From Chelatococcus sambhunathii (GTDB taxonomy: Bacteria > Pseudomonadota > Alphaproteobacteria > Rhizobiales > Methylopilaceae), in contig JADBEO010000013.1 in the NCBI GenBank assembly GCA_031316315.1, positions 1 through 64,000 on the forward strand: a DNA stretch of 64,000 nt. Direction: 5' to 3'. Shown here piece by piece: positions 15,510-24,296 of this stretch; position 1 is the stretch's first letter; each line of letters starts with the position of its first letter. Made by a program: the position numbers and the translations under genes. Under the pieces are notes generated by a model that searched no databases, was not told the DNA's origin, and saw nothing but the letters and a program-made list of their open reading frames with translations.

Positions 15510-16895
15510 ATGAGCCAGAAACGCGTCCTGTTCGCGTGCGACCTCGACAGCCAGGTGTTCGGCGCGCTTCCGCTGGCGCGCGCCTTCGCCAAGCGCGGCT
15601 GGAAGGCGGTGTTCGCGCTCGACCCGGCCAAGTCCCTTCCGGCCGTCGTCGCCGAGCAGCTGGCCGGCGAGTTCGAGGTCATGTCCCGGCCGATCAGCTC
15701 GCTGCCCTGCGAGGACGACGCCTACGCCTTCGACGCGATCGGCGTCTATGTCACCGGCAGCCGCATCTCGCTGTTCCGGCACGCGATCGAGCTCGCCGCC
15801 CGCATCAAGCCGGGCCGCCGGCCGGCCCTGTTCTGCGGCTTCAACGGCCTCGTCTTCCAGAAGTTCGAGGAAGGCGCCGCCTGGCGGCTCGGCTACGACG
15901 TCATCTGCCTGAACGGCCCGCGGGACCGGGACGATTTCGTGGACTTCGTGCAGGGCAGCGAGTTCGCCGGACAGCCCTATGCGACGGTCGGGCTGCGTCG
16001 AAGGCCGGATCTTCCGATGCGCCCGCAGCGCCCGCCCCGCACCGACGGCGGCCGCAAGACCTTCGTCTTCGCCGAGCAGGTTATCGTACCGCGAAGCCAT
16101 CGGGAGCGCCGCGCGCTGGTGGCGACGCTGATCGGACTCGCCGAGCGGAGTCCGGACTGGGACGTCGTCATCAAAGGGCGCGTCCGCCCCGACGAGCAGA
16201 CGTTCCACCAGCAGTCGATGCATATCGAGAGGCTGGTCAACGAGCATCTCGAGCGTCCGCAGAACCTCATCCTGAGCTACGACCCGCTCGGGCCGTGGCT
16301 CGAGAAGGCCGACCTGTTCGCGACGCTCTCCTCGACCGCCCTGTTCGACGCGCTCGACTATGGCGCGCCGAGCCTCGTGGTCACGGATTTCGGCCTGCGC
16401 AACGCGGACGGCGCGCACGTGTTCTTCTCGAGCGGCCTGAGCGCGCGCCTGCACGACCTCGCCTCGCTCGACGAGGCGCCGTGGCGCGAGCCCGACGCGC
16501 GCTGGCTCGACCGGGTCGGCTACGGGCCGAGCTCGTCGCCCGACGAGCTCGTCGACAGGCTGGAGGCCTTCGATCCCTCGACCCCGTTGCCGCCCTCTTT
16601 CGTCGCCTTCCAGGCGGCGGCGCAGGTGGCTACGGACTCCGTAAGCCGCGGCCCGGCCATCATCGAGGCGTGGAACGCGGCGAACGCCCTGATCCCCGCC
16701 GACGGCTTCCGGCCGGGCGACGACCGCTCGGCGGCCGAGGCGGCGCTGACCGCGCTCGGCGCGACAATCGAGGCGATGCTCGTGCGCCCCGGCGAGCCGG
16801 TCAACGACACGCCGCTCGCCGCCTTCATGCGCGCCCGCGGCATGTACTGGATCTACAAGCGCACGCGCCTGAAGCTCGGCCTGCCGATACGGTAG
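15510..16895 (+). CDS. DUF6716-like putative glycosyltransferase
   Basis: A 461-residue protein with an N-terminal Rossmann-like start (KRVLFACDLDSQVFGALPLA) and a GT-B-like C-terminal half: FVFAEQVIVPRS, DVVIKGRVRPDE, LATLSSTALFDALDYGAPSLVVTDFG. The same block recurs in the product of 19,185-20,525 (VFFEQPVIP, DVLIKLR, TVSSTVAVEAMARGIPTRIVSDFG), so the two are paralogues flanking the nonulosonate genes. ATG 15510 follows a GGAG sequence 12 bases upstream. It converges on the CMP-transferase gene with only 3 bp between stops. Its role is probably surface-glycan synthesis, inferred from context. Confidence 0.6.
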   Translation: MSQKRVLFACDLDSQVFGALPLARAFAKRGWKAVFALDPAKSLPAVVAEQLAGEFEVMSRPISSLPCEDDAYAFDAIGVYVTGSRISLFRHAIELAARIKPGRRPALFCGFNGLVFQKFEEGAAWRLGYDVICLNGPRDRDDFVDFVQGSEFAGQPYATVGLRRRPDLPMRPQRPPRTDGGRKTFVFAEQVIVPRSHRERRALVATLIGLAERSPDWDVVIKGRVRPDEQTFHQQSMHIERLVNEHLERPQNLILSYDPLGPWLEKADLFATLSSTALFDALDYGAPSLVVTDFGLRNADGAHVFFSSGLSARLHDLASLDEAPWREPDARWLDRVGYGPSSSPDELVDRLEAFDPSTPLPPSFVAFQAAAQVATDSVSRGPAIIEAWNAANALIPADGFRPGDDRSAAEAALTALGATIEAMLVRPGEPVNDTPLAAFMRARGMYWIYKRTRLKLGLPIR

Positions 16896-16898
16896 GCG

Positions 16899-18074
16899 TC
16901 AGGCCCGAGAAACCGCCGCGATCAGAGCCTCGCAGACCTCGCGCAGCGCGCCGCGGCCGCCGGGCGCGCTCGTCACGTAGCGCGCCACGGCCTTCGCCTC
17001 GGGCCGCGCGTCGGCCGGGGCGATCGGAAATCCCACCGCCTGCATGCAGGCGAGGTCGTTGACGTCGTTGCCCATATAGGCCGCCTCGGCGCGGGCGATC
17101 CCGTGCTCGGCGAGCCAGCGGTCGAGCTCGGGCAGCTTGTCGTCGATGCCCTGCCGGACCTCGATCGCGAGCTTCTTTCCACGCGCCGTCACCACCGGAT
17201 TCGGCTCCTTCGACAGGATCAGCAGGCGGATGTCGGTCGCCTTGCGCAGCAGGCCAAGCCCCATGCCGTCGGAGCGGCTCGCGAACACCGCCTCGCGGCC
17301 GTCCTGATCGACGAGCACGCGGTCGTCAGTGAAGACGCCGTCGAAATCCATCACCAGCGCCTTGAGGCTCGGTGGGATAAGCGCGTTCTCGCGCCGGCTC
17401 CCGCGGAGGCCCAGGATCGTCTCGACCAGCTGGAAGTCCGCCTCGCTGTCGATCTCGACCGGCGGCGTGTCGACCGGCACGAGCCTGGCCGGCCCGCAGA
17501 AGCGCACGCCGGCGGCGCGGAAGGCGGTCGCGTCCATCGCATAGACGGCGCCGGTCTCGCGATATTGCGGCGGAAGCTCCTGGCGGCGGCGGCGCGGAGC
17601 GAGATGGTCGTGGTTGACGCCGACCGCGTAGCCCGCGCCGTCGACGCCCCACAGGAAGGCGTGGTCCGGCGAAGCGGTGAAGGCGCAGGACGCCCCGTCG
17701 CGCAGCACCGCGGCCGCGCAGGCGTCGATCTCCGCGGAGGTGGTGAAGGGCGAGGTGCATTGCAGGAAGACGAGCGCCCGGACCGGATCGCCTTCCGCTT
17801 CGATCATCTCAAGCGCGTGCAGGAGGGCGCTTTCGGAGGACGCGGCGTCGCCGGAGATCTCCGGCGGGCGATCGACGATCCCGGCGCCAGCGGCGCGCGC
17901 CGCGGCCGCGATCTCCGCGTCGTCGGTGGACACATAGACGGCGTCGACCAAGGCCGCGCCCCGCGCCGCCGCGATCGTGCGCGCCACCAGCGGGGTTCCG
18001 CCGAGCGGCCGGACGTTCTTGCGCGGGACCCCCTTCGATCCCCCGCGGGCGGGGATCACCGCAACGCAGCGCAC
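16899..18074 (-). CDS. Acylneuraminate cytidylyltransferase fused to KdsC-like HAD phosphatase
   Basis: A 391-residue two-domain protein. Residues 1-225 are a CMP-nonulosonate synthase: IPARGGSKGVPRKN at residues 7-20, LQCTSPFTT and the acidic IDSEADF. Residues 235-391 are a HAD phosphatase of the KdsC type: DFDGVFTDDRV (nucleophile Asp), LSKEPN in place of the usual TGR-like motif II, DKLPEL and YMGNDVNDLACM. Vertebrate CMAS has the same order of domains. The fusion suggests that a 9-phosphorylated sugar acid is made, dephosphorylated and activated. A GTG start with GGAG-like spacing is used. It lies downstream of the neuB-like gene on the same strand. Confidence 0.85.
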   Translation of the reverse strand: MRCVAVIPARGGSKGVPRKNVRPLGGTPLVARTIAAARGAALVDAVYVSTDDAEIAAAARAAGAGIVDRPPEISGDAASSESALLHALEMIEAEGDPVRALVFLQCTSPFTTSAEIDACAAAVLRDGASCAFTASPDHAFLWGVDGAGYAVGVNHDHLAPRRRRQELPPQYRETGAVYAMDATAFRAAGVRFCGPARLVPVDTPPVEIDSEADFQLVETILGLRGSRRENALIPPSLKALVMDFDGVFTDDRVLVDQDGREAVFASRSDGMGLGLLRKATDIRLLILSKEPNPVVTARGKKLAIEVRQGIDDKLPELDRWLAEHGIARAEAAYMGNDVNDLACMQAVGFPIAPADARPEAKAVARYVTSAPGGRGALREVCEALIAAVSRA

Positions 18075-18091
18075 TGGCTCGCTCCATAAAG

Positions 18092-18113
18092 CGGGGGCCG
18101 TCGCCGGCCCCCG
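18092..18113 (-). terminator. Hairpin between neuB-like and CMP-transferase genes
   Basis: A perfect 9-bp stem (CGGGGGCCG, 18092-18100; CGGCCCCCG, 18105-18113) with a 4-nt loop TCGC. In the minus-strand direction it is followed by CTTTAT, a weak U-tract. It may be a leaky intrinsic terminator or an mRNA stabiliser that lowers expression of the cytidylyltransferase relative to the synthase upstream. Confidence 0.45.
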
Positions 18114-18164
18114 ATGGTCAAGGTCAGGACGGCGCAGATTGGCCGCGCCGGTTCATGAAGAGGT

Positions 18165-19040
18165 TCAGCTGACGGCGCGAAGGCCCGGCTGCCACTTGAG
18201 CTTCTTGCGCTGCACCTCTTCGATGTCGAGCACGTCCTTCGCCTTGAAGGTCAGCGCCTTTTCGACGTTGTGGAGATCGCGCACGAGGCGGCGCATGCCG
18301 TCCGGCTCCAGCGACGCCGCGTGGTCGGTGCCCTTCCAGGTGCGGTCGAGCGTGAAGTGCCGCTCGACCCACTCCGCGCCGAGCGCGAGCGCCGCGACGT
18401 CGGCCGCGATGCCGAGATGGTGGCCGGAGAAGCCGATCGCCTTGACGCGGTCGGCGTAGCGGTCCTTCAGCGTCTCGATTTCCCGGAGGCAGATGTCCTC
18501 GAAGGGCACGGGATAGCCGGAGGTGCAGGAATAGACGACGAGGTCCTTGGCGCGGCCGCGCTCCTCGTAGAACTTCACCACGCTCTCGATCTCGCCCTTG
18601 GTCGTCATGCCGGTGGAGACGTGGATCTCACCCTCGTAGTTCTCGGCGAGGAAGCCCTGCAGCTCGTAGTTCAGGTTGGTCGCCGAGGGGATCTTGATGT
18701 TGTCGGGCTTGAGGTTCGCGATCTCGCGCGCCGACGTCATGTCCCAGACCGAGGTCGAGTAGCCGATGCCCTGGCTCTCACAGAACGCCTTGAGCTCGGC
18801 GTGCTGATCCACGGTGAACTCCAGCGCTTCGCGATGCGCGCCATAGGTGTCGCCGTAGGAGTTGGCGGGGACCGGATGGGGGGCGTTGTACTGCGCCGGC
18901 GGCAGGAGCTCGCGGTTGTTCCGCTTCTGGAACTTGGCGTAGTCCGCCTTGCAGACATGCGCGGCGACGGAGATCAGCTCCTTCGCGACGTCCATCTGCC
19001 CCATGTGGTTGCAGCCGATCTCGGCGATCACTTTCACCAT
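18165..19040 (-). CDS. NeuB-family nonulosonate (sialic acid-like) synthase, no SAF domain
   Basis: A 291-residue TIM-barrel enzyme that condenses PEP with a hexose-derived aldehyde. Family marks are VIAEIGCNHMGQMDVAKELI (residues 3-22), KFQKRNN, YSTSVWDM, KIPSATNLNYELQ, STGMTTKGEIESVV and FSGHHLGIAADVAALALGAEWVERHFTLDRTWKGTDHAASL. Family members usually reach about 340-350 residues with a C-terminal SAF (antifreeze-like) domain that closes the active site. Here the protein stops after the barrel. ATG 19040 has GGAGAG at correct spacing; a GTG two codons earlier does not. Whether the product is Neu5Ac, KDN or another acid is not shown. Confidence 0.82.
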   Translation of the reverse strand: MVKVIAEIGCNHMGQMDVAKELISVAAHVCKADYAKFQKRNNRELLPPAQYNAPHPVPANSYGDTYGAHREALEFTVDQHAELKAFCESQGIGYSTSVWDMTSAREIANLKPDNIKIPSATNLNYELQGFLAENYEGEIHVSTGMTTKGEIESVVKFYEERGRAKDLVVYSCTSGYPVPFEDICLREIETLKDRYADRVKAIGFSGHHLGIAADVAALALGAEWVERHFTLDRTWKGTDHAASLEPDGMRRLVRDLHNVEKALTFKAKDVLDIEEVQRKKLKWQPGLRAVS

Positions 19041-19184
19041 CGTCACTCTCCAAATCTGCGCCGCCGGGCCGGAACCCGGGGATCATCGCCTCGCGGCCTT
19101 GGGGGTCGCGATACACCTGAAACGAACCGGCGTCAGCGCCGAAGCGGCGCAGGTTACAAAGTTCCGCCCGGAATTGTAATGGCG

Positions 19185-20525
19185 TCACGGTTTTTGGCGG
19201 CGGATGGACCCGACCTGACGCAACCTCGAGGCGACCGCGCCGATGAAGGTGAGCCCCCGCATCGGTCGGTCGAGCAGGTGCGGCGCGTGCACCGCCACCG
19301 GGCCGCCGATGCCGAGCGCGTAGGCCACGAACCCCGCCGAACCGTAGGCCGGCGCGAGCGGTCGCAGCGGCAGAGCATGGCCCAAGGATTCCTGTTCGGC
19401 GAGCAGCGTCGCGCAGCGGCCGAGCAGCGCCTCCGGCTCCGCCGCGGCGCCGGAGCGCGCCTCCAGCCACGGGCGGCGGGTCACGTCCTTCATGTCCGGG
19501 GACAGGCCGGCCAGCGGCGAGAAGCAGCCGGATCCCACGAAATAGGACGTGCCGAGCGCCTCCGAGATGCCGAAGTCGGAAACGATCCGCGTCGGGATCC
19601 CGCGCGCCATCGCCTCGACGGCGACCGTCGAACTGACCGTCACGACCAGCGAGGCGCGGTCCATCAGCGTGTAGGCGTTCTCGTGGGTGAAGCGGAGATT
19701 GGCGGGCTGCGCCGTGCGCGCGAACAGGTTCTTTGCAAGGTCCTCGAGATGGAAGCGCGCCTCATGATGCGCGGTCTCGCTCTTGCTGTGCCTCAGCTTG
19801 ATCAGCACGTCGACGCCCGGCCTCCCGCGCGCGACGTCGACCAGACCCGCCAGCAGATGGGTGCGCTGCATCTTGCGCGCCGGGATGACCGGCTGCTCGA
19901 AGAACACGATGGGGCCGCGCGAGGCCGCGGGCGCAGGCCGCCGCCGGCGGTCGACGCTCAGGAGCCCCGTGACCGCCGCGTTCGACGGATCGACGCCGAT
20001 CTCGCTCGCGGCCTCCTCATACAGCGCGCGTTCGCCCTCGGCGTTGAAGCACAGCACGTCGGCCGGCGCCCGGCTCATATAGCCCGCGAGATGCTCGGTG
20101 AGGGCGAGGCCCGGAGAGGCGATCGCGACCAGCGGCCGGCGCTTGCCGCGCGCAAGGTCGCTGGCGTTGAGCGCGAGGAAAAGCTCGCGCGCCCGGCCTC
20201 CGTCGACGACCGCGACCACGACGTCGCTGTCCCGGAACAGCTTCGACCGCACCAGCGTCTCCGCCGACACCATGGGCACGGTGTGGTTGACGCCGCCCTC
20301 GCGCAGCTGACGGTCGGACAGCTGCGCGGTCTTGCCGGCCGCGGCGAGAACCGCGATCCGCAGCGTCGCGCCCTCCGCCTCGAACATCCGGCCGACGACG
20401 ACGGACGTCCGCAGAAAGGAATCGAAGGTGCCGAGCGCCAGCACCTGGCGGCCGGCGAAGCGCCTCGTCCCTGCTCCGTTCGTCTTCGCGGCATCCGTCT
20501 CGATCATGTCGTGTTCGAAACTCAA
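19185..20525 (-). CDS. DUF6716-like putative glycosyltransferase (paralogue)
   Basis: A 446-residue protein with a GT-B-like C-terminal half: GPIVFFEQPVIPARKMQR, VDVLIKLRHSKSETAHHEAR, TVSSTVAVEAMARGIPTRIVSDFGISEALGT. It is clearly related to the product of 15,510-16,895. The TTG at 20525 overlaps the upstream stop as TTGA, indicating coupling to the sialyltransferase-like gene. An ATG at 20507 is an alternative start. It stands just downstream of two other glycosyltransferase genes and upstream of neuB. Role in nonulosonate-glycan assembly or transfer is inferred from position. Confidence 0.65.
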   Translation of the reverse strand: MSFEHDMIETDAAKTNGAGTRRFAGRQVLALGTFDSFLRTSVVVGRMFEAEGATLRIAVLAAAGKTAQLSDRQLREGGVNHTVPMVSAETLVRSKLFRDSDVVVAVVDGGRARELFLALNASDLARGKRRPLVAIASPGLALTEHLAGYMSRAPADVLCFNAEGERALYEEAASEIGVDPSNAAVTGLLSVDRRRRPAPAASRGPIVFFEQPVIPARKMQRTHLLAGLVDVARGRPGVDVLIKLRHSKSETAHHEARFHLEDLAKNLFARTAQPANLRFTHENAYTLMDRASLVVTVSSTVAVEAMARGIPTRIVSDFGISEALGTSYFVGSGCFSPLAGLSPDMKDVTRRPWLEARSGAAAEPEALLGRCATLLAEQESLGHALPLRPLAPAYGSAGFVAYALGIGGPVAVHAPHLLDRPMRGLTFIGAVASRLRQVGSIRRQKP

Positions 20526-21631
20526 CTGTCGCTCGCAACGGCCGGCGTGATGACGCGCAGCCTCGGATTGAAGGCGTCGTGGGCCGCGATCACGGCGCTT
20601 ATGTGCTCGGCCCGGCGTCGAAGATATCCCGAAGGCAGGGCGATCCGGCCGATCTCGAGCTCCGGATCCAGCGCCGCCAGCGTGTCGGCCGCCGAGGACG
20701 CCACGACCACCACCGAAGCCGGCCGCTCCGCCGCGTCGAGATAGTCGAGTTCGACCGGCGCGCCGGTCCTCACGAGCCGCATGCCGCCGGCCTCCGCGAG
20801 CGCGCGCGCCTTGGCCGCGCTTTCCCCCCGATGCGGGCGGTAGACGATCGGGCCGCGGCCTTCAAGCCTCAAGGCTTCAACGGCGCCCAGCACGAGTCGC
20901 TTGTAATCCTCCTGCGAGCAGATGCCGGCCTGCGCATGGTCCGCGCCGAGCAGCCAGACCTCGCCGCGCGACCTGGCCGTTCCCGCGCCGGAACGCCACG
21001 CCTCGTAGCCGTGCGGCGCCAGCCGATCCTGCGGCGCGAGCCGGCCGGACAGGATCGGGCCATAGATCGTGAAGAACGTCACGCTCGGCGGTTCGGATGG
21101 CGGCCTCTCGCCGAAGACGGAGCGCGCCAGCGCCGTCCGGAACCAGCCGAGATCGAACTGGCCGGGCTCCGGCGCGCGGAGGGGATCGGCGCGCCAGGCC
21201 GCCGCCTGCGGCGTCACCGAGCCGTCGTCGAGCAGCACGGCCTCGTCGAAGGCCAGGCGATCGACCAGCACCCGCTGCGAGACGTTCCGGTAGTCGCCGA
21301 ACACCACCTGCCGGCGCCGGCCGGAGCCCAACCGCCGCGCCAGCCGCTCGAGGCTCGCGCGATGGGCTGCGTCGAGCGCGTCCTTCACGAGCCGGGGCGC
21401 GAGGCGCGGCGGCCTCGGCCGACGGGGATGCCTGACGACCCGCCGCCAAGAACCCTTGCGCGCCAGCAGCGCCTCGATCGTCGACCCCGCCGCGGCGTGG
21501 CGGTCGCCGATCAGCACGAGATCGGCCGGACGTCCCGCGCTCGCGCGCTGCTCCACCGCGTTCATGTACTGCAGCGGCGATGAGGCGATGACGATGTCGG
21601 CATCCTCGCCGCCCCGGTCCGGCTCAGCCAT
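20522..21631 (-). CDS. Putative sialyltransferase-like glycosyltransferase
   Basis: A 369-residue protein. The N-terminal IVIASSPLQYMNAVEQ (about residues 13-28) matches the SPLQ..N motif of GT52 and polysialyltransferase-type enzymes. A later VYRPHRGES resembles their KPHP donor-binding segment, but with HR for HP. It overlaps the GT4 gene upstream by 8 bp and the DUF6716 gene downstream by 4 bp. With a CMP-transferase and a NeuB-like gene in the same cluster, use of a CMP-nonulosonate donor is the best guess. Confidence 0.6.
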   Translation of the reverse strand: MAEPDRGGEDADIVIASSPLQYMNAVEQRASAGRPADLVLIGDRHAAAGSTIEALLARKGSWRRVVRHPRRPRPPRLAPRLVKDALDAAHRASLERLARRLGSGRRRQVVFGDYRNVSQRVLVDRLAFDEAVLLDDGSVTPQAAAWRADPLRAPEPGQFDLGWFRTALARSVFGERPPSEPPSVTFFTIYGPILSGRLAPQDRLAPHGYEAWRSGAGTARSRGEVWLLGADHAQAGICSQEDYKRLVLGAVEALRLEGRGPIVYRPHRGESAAKARALAEAGGMRLVRTGAPVELDYLDAAERPASVVVVASSAADTLAALDPELEIGRIALPSGYLRRRAEHISAVIAAHDAFNPRLRVITPAVASDS

Positions 21632-23042
21632 TGGCCGCGATCCGGCTCGGCGCGTCGCCCGCGACCTCGTCCCAGACGACCGCCAGCAGCCGCGCGAGCC
21701 GCAAGGGCGCATAGGCCTCGATCACCCTCGCCCGGCCGGCCTCGCCCATGCGTTGGCGCGCCTCGCGGTCGCCGGCGAGATCGGCCAGCGCCTCGATGAA
21801 GGCCGGCCGGTCGGCCCGCTCGACGAGCCGGCCGGTCACGCCGTCCTCGACCGTCTCGACCAGCCCGCCCGAGGCATAGGCGACGACGGGCCGGCCGGCC
21901 GCCCCGGCTTCGAGCGGCACGCGGCCGAAGGGCTCGGCCCAGAGCGTCGGCAGCGCGACCACGTCGCAGTCGCGATAGAGCGCCTGCAGCGCCTCTCCGG
22001 ACAGGTGCCCGTGCAGACGCACGCGATCCCCGAGCCGGTTGCGGGCGATGACCGCCTCCATCGCGGCCTGGGTCGCGCCGCGTCCGGCGAAGTCGATCCG
22101 CGCGTTCGGGATGCGCGCGAACAGCTCCTGCCAGCCGCGCAGGAAGTGCAGCTGCCCCTTGTTATGCGTCAGCGAGCCGACGACGAGGATCGAGAAGCCG
22201 TTCTTCCTGGCCGCCAGGCCGTGCCCCGGCAGCTCGACCGGCTCGAGCGGGAGGCGCCGCAGCCGCCCTTCCGGCGTGACCGGCTCGAGCGTGCCCGCGA
22301 GATGGCGGCTGGTGACGATCACGACCGACGCCCGGCGCAGGCATGTCTGGCGATAGGCGAGCGCGGCCTTCGCGCAAGCCATGGCGAGCCGGCCGCGCAG
22401 GCTGAGCCCGCCCGCGCCCGGCGCCGGGGCCAGCGACTGGTCGAACTGCAGGCTGGTGAAGCGGTGATCGCGAACCAGCGCGACCAGCGGAATGTCGGAG
22501 CCCGACAGCGCGTCGGCCGCCATCATGATGGAGCGGGCGTTGTCGGCGTGGACGACCGCGGGCTTCACCCGCGCAAGAATGGCGCGGATCTCCGGCTGCG
22601 CCCTGCCCTCCGGCACCGTGGCGTGCGCCATCCGGATGCCGCCGGGCGGCGGGCCGGCGAGCTGGAGCGCGAGCGCCGGGCCGTGGATCCGAGGATTCCT
22701 GACGCCCAGCGCGGCGGCCTCGGCGACGAAGCGGCGCCACTTGACGCCGGAGCGCCGGCGCTTCAGCCGGTCGACCTCGTGCTGCGACAGGCGGTGCAGC
22801 GGCCAGGCGGCGCTCATCGGCAGCGCGATGACGTCGACGCCGTCGACCTCGCGGCGCTCGGGGGCGCCGAGGCTCTTGTCGAAGGTGACGACGACCGCCT
22901 GCTCGCGCAGCGGCTGTTCGCGCATCAGCAGATGAAGGCTGAGCTCGGCGCCGCCGGCGGCGTCCGGCGGATAGCGGTCCGACAGCACGACGACGCGGCG
23001 CGGACCGATCGCGGATACGATCTCCTCGAGCCTTGCGTCCAC
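21624..23042 (-). CDS. GT4-family glycosyltransferase
   Basis: A 472-residue GT-B enzyme. The N-terminal acceptor domain has VVVLSDRYPPDAAGGAELSLHLL (DxYPPxxGG..). The C-terminal donor domain has ILVVGSLTHNKGQLHFL, RLHGHLSGEALQALYRDCDVVALPTLWAEPFGRVPLEAGAAGRPVVAYASGGL (E-x7-E type motif) and an SP..W-like helix. GTG 23042 has GGAAGG six bases upstream and is preferred to a longer start at 23144. It is the first gene of the minus-strand glycan operon and uses an NDP-sugar, identity unknown. Confidence 0.88.
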   Translation of the reverse strand: MDARLEEIVSAIGPRRVVVLSDRYPPDAAGGAELSLHLLMREQPLREQAVVVTFDKSLGAPERREVDGVDVIALPMSAAWPLHRLSQHEVDRLKRRRSGVKWRRFVAEAAALGVRNPRIHGPALALQLAGPPPGGIRMAHATVPEGRAQPEIRAILARVKPAVVHADNARSIMMAADALSGSDIPLVALVRDHRFTSLQFDQSLAPAPGAGGLSLRGRLAMACAKAALAYRQTCLRRASVVIVTSRHLAGTLEPVTPEGRLRRLPLEPVELPGHGLAARKNGFSILVVGSLTHNKGQLHFLRGWQELFARIPNARIDFAGRGATQAAMEAVIARNRLGDRVRLHGHLSGEALQALYRDCDVVALPTLWAEPFGRVPLEAGAAGRPVVAYASGGLVETVEDGVTGRLVERADRPAFIEALADLAGDREARQRMGEAGRARVIEAYAPLRLARLLAVVWDEVAGDAPSRIAANG

Positions 23043-23255
23043 TCTCGACCTTCCGTCCTGCCACGCCCGGCCGCGAGGGACCGGCAGCGCGAGGGAATAG
23101 CACGGCCCGGCGATTGCGAAAGCCGCAAGCGGCGTGTTTTGCACGTCAGGTGGGCAGGATCCGGCCCGCCTTGACCCTTCGCCGAGGCGAGCGAAGTCAC
23201 TCGCAGCTTCTCAGCGCGACGGGACGGGCTGCGGACCCCGCTCCCGAACGCCGGC

Positions 23256-24296
23256 CTATGCCTTGGCGAGCGCGGCGCTCGCGTAAAAATCCTTGAACGA
23301 AATCAGCTTCTGGCCGGCCTCGTCCCACAATGAGAGGGGAACGCATTTGAGGCTCTGGCGCAGGGTCACGCGGCCGATCTCGCGGAGCTCGGGGAAGGCG
23401 CGAAGCACCTTCGGCAGATTGTAGAACGGGATGCGGCTCGACAGGTGGTGGACATGGTGGATGCCGATGTTCGCCGTGAGCCAGTCCAGCCATGCGGGCA
23501 TGTGGTAGTACGAGCTTCCGTAGAGGGCCGCGTGCGAGGCGTTCCAGTCGCCGTCCTTGCGCCAGTGCGTGCCGTCGAACTGGTGCTGTACGAAGAACAG
23601 CCACACGCCGATCGTGGCCGCGAGAACGACGATTGGCAGCTGGATCATGAGGAACGTCGCAGGGCCGACGGCCCAGACGAGCAGCGCCGCGACCGCCGCG
23701 ATCCCGAGATTCGTGCCCATCGTGCTCACCCATAGCGCCCGTCCGCTTCGCATGAAGCCGACCGGCAGCCGGCCCTGGAGCAGGAAGACGTAGCTTGGCC
23801 CGATGCCGAACATCACCAGCGGGTTGCGGTAGAGACGGTAGCGCAGGCGCCCCCAGCGCGAGCGCGCGCGATATTCGTCGACCGTCAGCGTATCGATGTC
23901 GCCGACCCCGCGGCGGTCGAGATTGCCGGAGGTCGCGTGATGAATCGCATGGCTGCGCCGCCAGTGCTCGTAATCCGTGAGCGTCAGCACGCCGACGATG
24001 CGCCCGACCCAGTCGTTGGCGTTGCGGGTCGCGAAGAACGAGCCGTGCCCGCAGTCGTGCTGGACCATGAACAGACGCAGCAGAAGGCCCGCCGCCGGCG
24101 CGATCAGCGCCGCATAGAGCCAGCCGAGCTCGTAAGCCAGCGCGATCGCCATGGCCGCCCAGGCCGCCATGAACAGCCCGACCGTCAGACCGAACTCGAA
24201 CACGCTGCGGGAGGTGTCCGGCGTCTGGTATGCGCGAAGCGACCGCCTCAGCTGATCTGCGTCGACGCCTTTGTCTTCGATCTCGTCCGCAGCCAT
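23256..24296 (-). CDS. Membrane fatty acid desaturase
   Basis: A 346-residue integral membrane di-iron enzyme. The three histidine boxes are HDCGH (about residue 80), RSHAIHHATS (HxxHH) and IHHVHH near residue 275, with hydrophobic pairs between them (YELGWLYAALIAPAAGLLL and VGPATFLMIQLPIVVL). Such proteins introduce double bonds into acyl chains of membrane lipids. ATG 24296 has GGCGAG upstream; a start 26 codons earlier was rejected. It is monocistronic, lying between the glycan operon and a PIG-L gene. Confidence 0.9.
   Translation of the reverse strand: MAADEIEDKGVDADQLRRSLRAYQTPDTSRSVFEFGLTVGLFMAAWAAMAIALAYELGWLYAALIAPAAGLLLRLFMVQHDCGHGSFFATRNANDWVGRIVGVLTLTDYEHWRRSHAIHHATSGNLDRRGVGDIDTLTVDEYRARSRWGRLRYRLYRNPLVMFGIGPSYVFLLQGRLPVGFMRSGRALWVSTMGTNLGIAAVAALLVWAVGPATFLMIQLPIVVLAATIGVWLFFVQHQFDGTHWRKDGDWNASHAALYGSSYYHMPAWLDWLTANIGIHHVHHLSSRIPFYNLPKVLRAFPELREIGRVTLRQSLKCVPLSLWDEAGQKLISFKDFYASAALAKA

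Noticed and set aside
18270-20744. 824-codon plus-strand open frame over neuB and the DUF6716 gene
   Set aside because: Opposite to two real genes with conserved motifs; composition is a codon shadow and there is no recognisable domain.
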